64,000 bases of DNA from Flagellimonas oceanensis (GTDB lineage: Bacteria; Bacteroidota; Bacteroidia; Flavobacteriales; Flavobacteriaceae). Shown one piece after another: positions 63,110-64,000 of this stretch; the first letter of the stretch is position 1, and the number at the start of each line of letters is the position of its first letter. The notes beneath the pieces were generated by a model. It had not been told where the DNA came from and did no database searches. It saw only the letters and a program-made list of their open reading frames with translations. The stretch is from positions 331,603-395,602 of the forward strand of contig NZ_RZNA01000040.1 in assembly GCF_003992595.1 (NCBI RefSeq). The letters run 5' to 3'. Made by a program: the position numbers and the translations under genes.

Positions 63110-63951
63110 GACCACTCTCCGAACGCAGAAAAATGATACGCAAGGGTCATTCCAAGATGAGCATTGTAAAACAATGCGAAACATTGTCGGTCCATCGTTC
63201 CGGGCTGTACTATAAGCCCAGGGGCGAGACCGAACTGAACCTGAAGCTCATGCGGGAGATGGACGAACATTATCTCCACCACCCTTTCAAAGGGGCCAAG
63301 CGGATGCACATCTGGCTGACCAAAGACAAAGGCTATAAAGTGAGCAGGAACCGGATCGAACGGCTCTATTACAAGGTAATGGGGCTTAGGGCGGTACTTC
63401 CGGGAAAGCACACCTCCCGAAGGTGCAAGGACCACAAAACGTATCCCTACCTGCTACGCAACCTGACAGTTGACAGGCCCAATCAGGTATGGGCAACCGA
63501 CATCACCTATATCCCCATGCAACAGGGATATCTCTACCTGGTGGCCATCATCGACCTGCACAGCCGCTATGTCCTGAACTGGAGCGTGTCCAATTCCATG
63601 GATGCCCAATGGTGCAGGGAAACATTGGAAGAGGCCATAGGTGAGCACGGGACACCTGAGATCCTCAATACGGACCAGGGGAGCCAGTTCACCGCCGAGG
63701 AGTTCGCCAATTATGTTTTGGGCCAGGGAATACGCCTGAGCATGGACGGTAAGGGAAGGGCCACGGACAATGCCTTTATCGAAAGGCTATGGAGGAATGT
63801 AAAATACGAGAAGATATACCTGAACCCTCCAAGGGACGGTATGGACCTTTATCTGTTATTGGCAGAGTACTTTGATTATTACAACCATGAAAGAAGACAC
63901 CAGTCCATCGACTATGAAAGACCTATCGATCTATTTAAGAGAGCGGCTTGA
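63086..63951 (+). CDS. IS3-family transposase OrfB (DDE integrase core), made by -1 frameshift
   Basis: ATDITYIPM, LNTDQGSQFTAEEFA, FIERLWRNVKYE catalytic D, D, E; -1 frame relative to OrfA. Confidence 0.92.
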
Positions 63952-64000
63952 ATTATATTAGTTTTGTAGAGAAACTGTCCTAAAGATCGGGGTATCTACA

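Larger units (their letters stand above)
62781..64000 (+). mobile_element. Complete IS3-family insertion sequence, about 1.22 kb
   Basis: Terminal IRs TGTAGATACCCCaaaaaTTAGGgCAGT / reverse complement of ...ACTGTCCTAAAGATCGGGGTATCTACA; orfA and orfB. Confidence 0.92.

Noticed and set aside
62812-63435. 207-aa minus-strand ORF in the IS
   Set aside because: Shadow ORF of the IS3 transposase genes.
52400-64000. tRNA-anchored integrative element
   Set aside because: I saw no tRNA gene, integrase or flanking direct repeats, so the island's mechanism of entry is left open.

Overview
This 64 kb window is a chromosomal segment from a Bacteroidota, most likely Flavobacteriaceae-like, genome (inferred from gene content and style). 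Positions 1-~52.4 kb are ordinary, densely packed core and metabolic genes: pheT (partial), leuA/leuB, panB, sdaA, dnaK, an ars operon, a molybdenum-cofactor gene run (cysteine desulfurase-xdhC-mobA-like-moaD-moeB-moaE-moaC/mogA-moaA-moeA-tauE, convergent modE-like), a TPR histidine kinase, a NarL-type regulator, a HEAT/cytochrome c PVC-type protein and a sulfatase. From ~52.4 kb to the end is an accessory island, mostly AT-rich: an AbiEii-like pair, an XRE regulator divergent from a HEPN protein plus two small ORFs, SEC-C/HEPN, DUF4365-like nuclease, DarT/ART-like, zinc-ribbon and HNH-like genes, and a complete IS3-family element whose right end coincides with base 64000. The most unusual signals are (i) three 59-nt repeat units at 57231-57556, each built 17-25-17, with flanking 17-mers that nearly match within a unit but differ between units, regularly spaced at 133/134 nt just downstream of the HEPN genes, and (ii) an integron-cassette-like boundary arrangement around the DUF4365-like gene (CAAACCGTTG repeated before two successive genes; 5' boundary GTTGGCGCTA reappearing as its exact reverse complement after the gene). 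No tRNA, rRNA or canonical CRISPR-cas was recognised. All family assignments come from reading the sequence and were not checked by database search.
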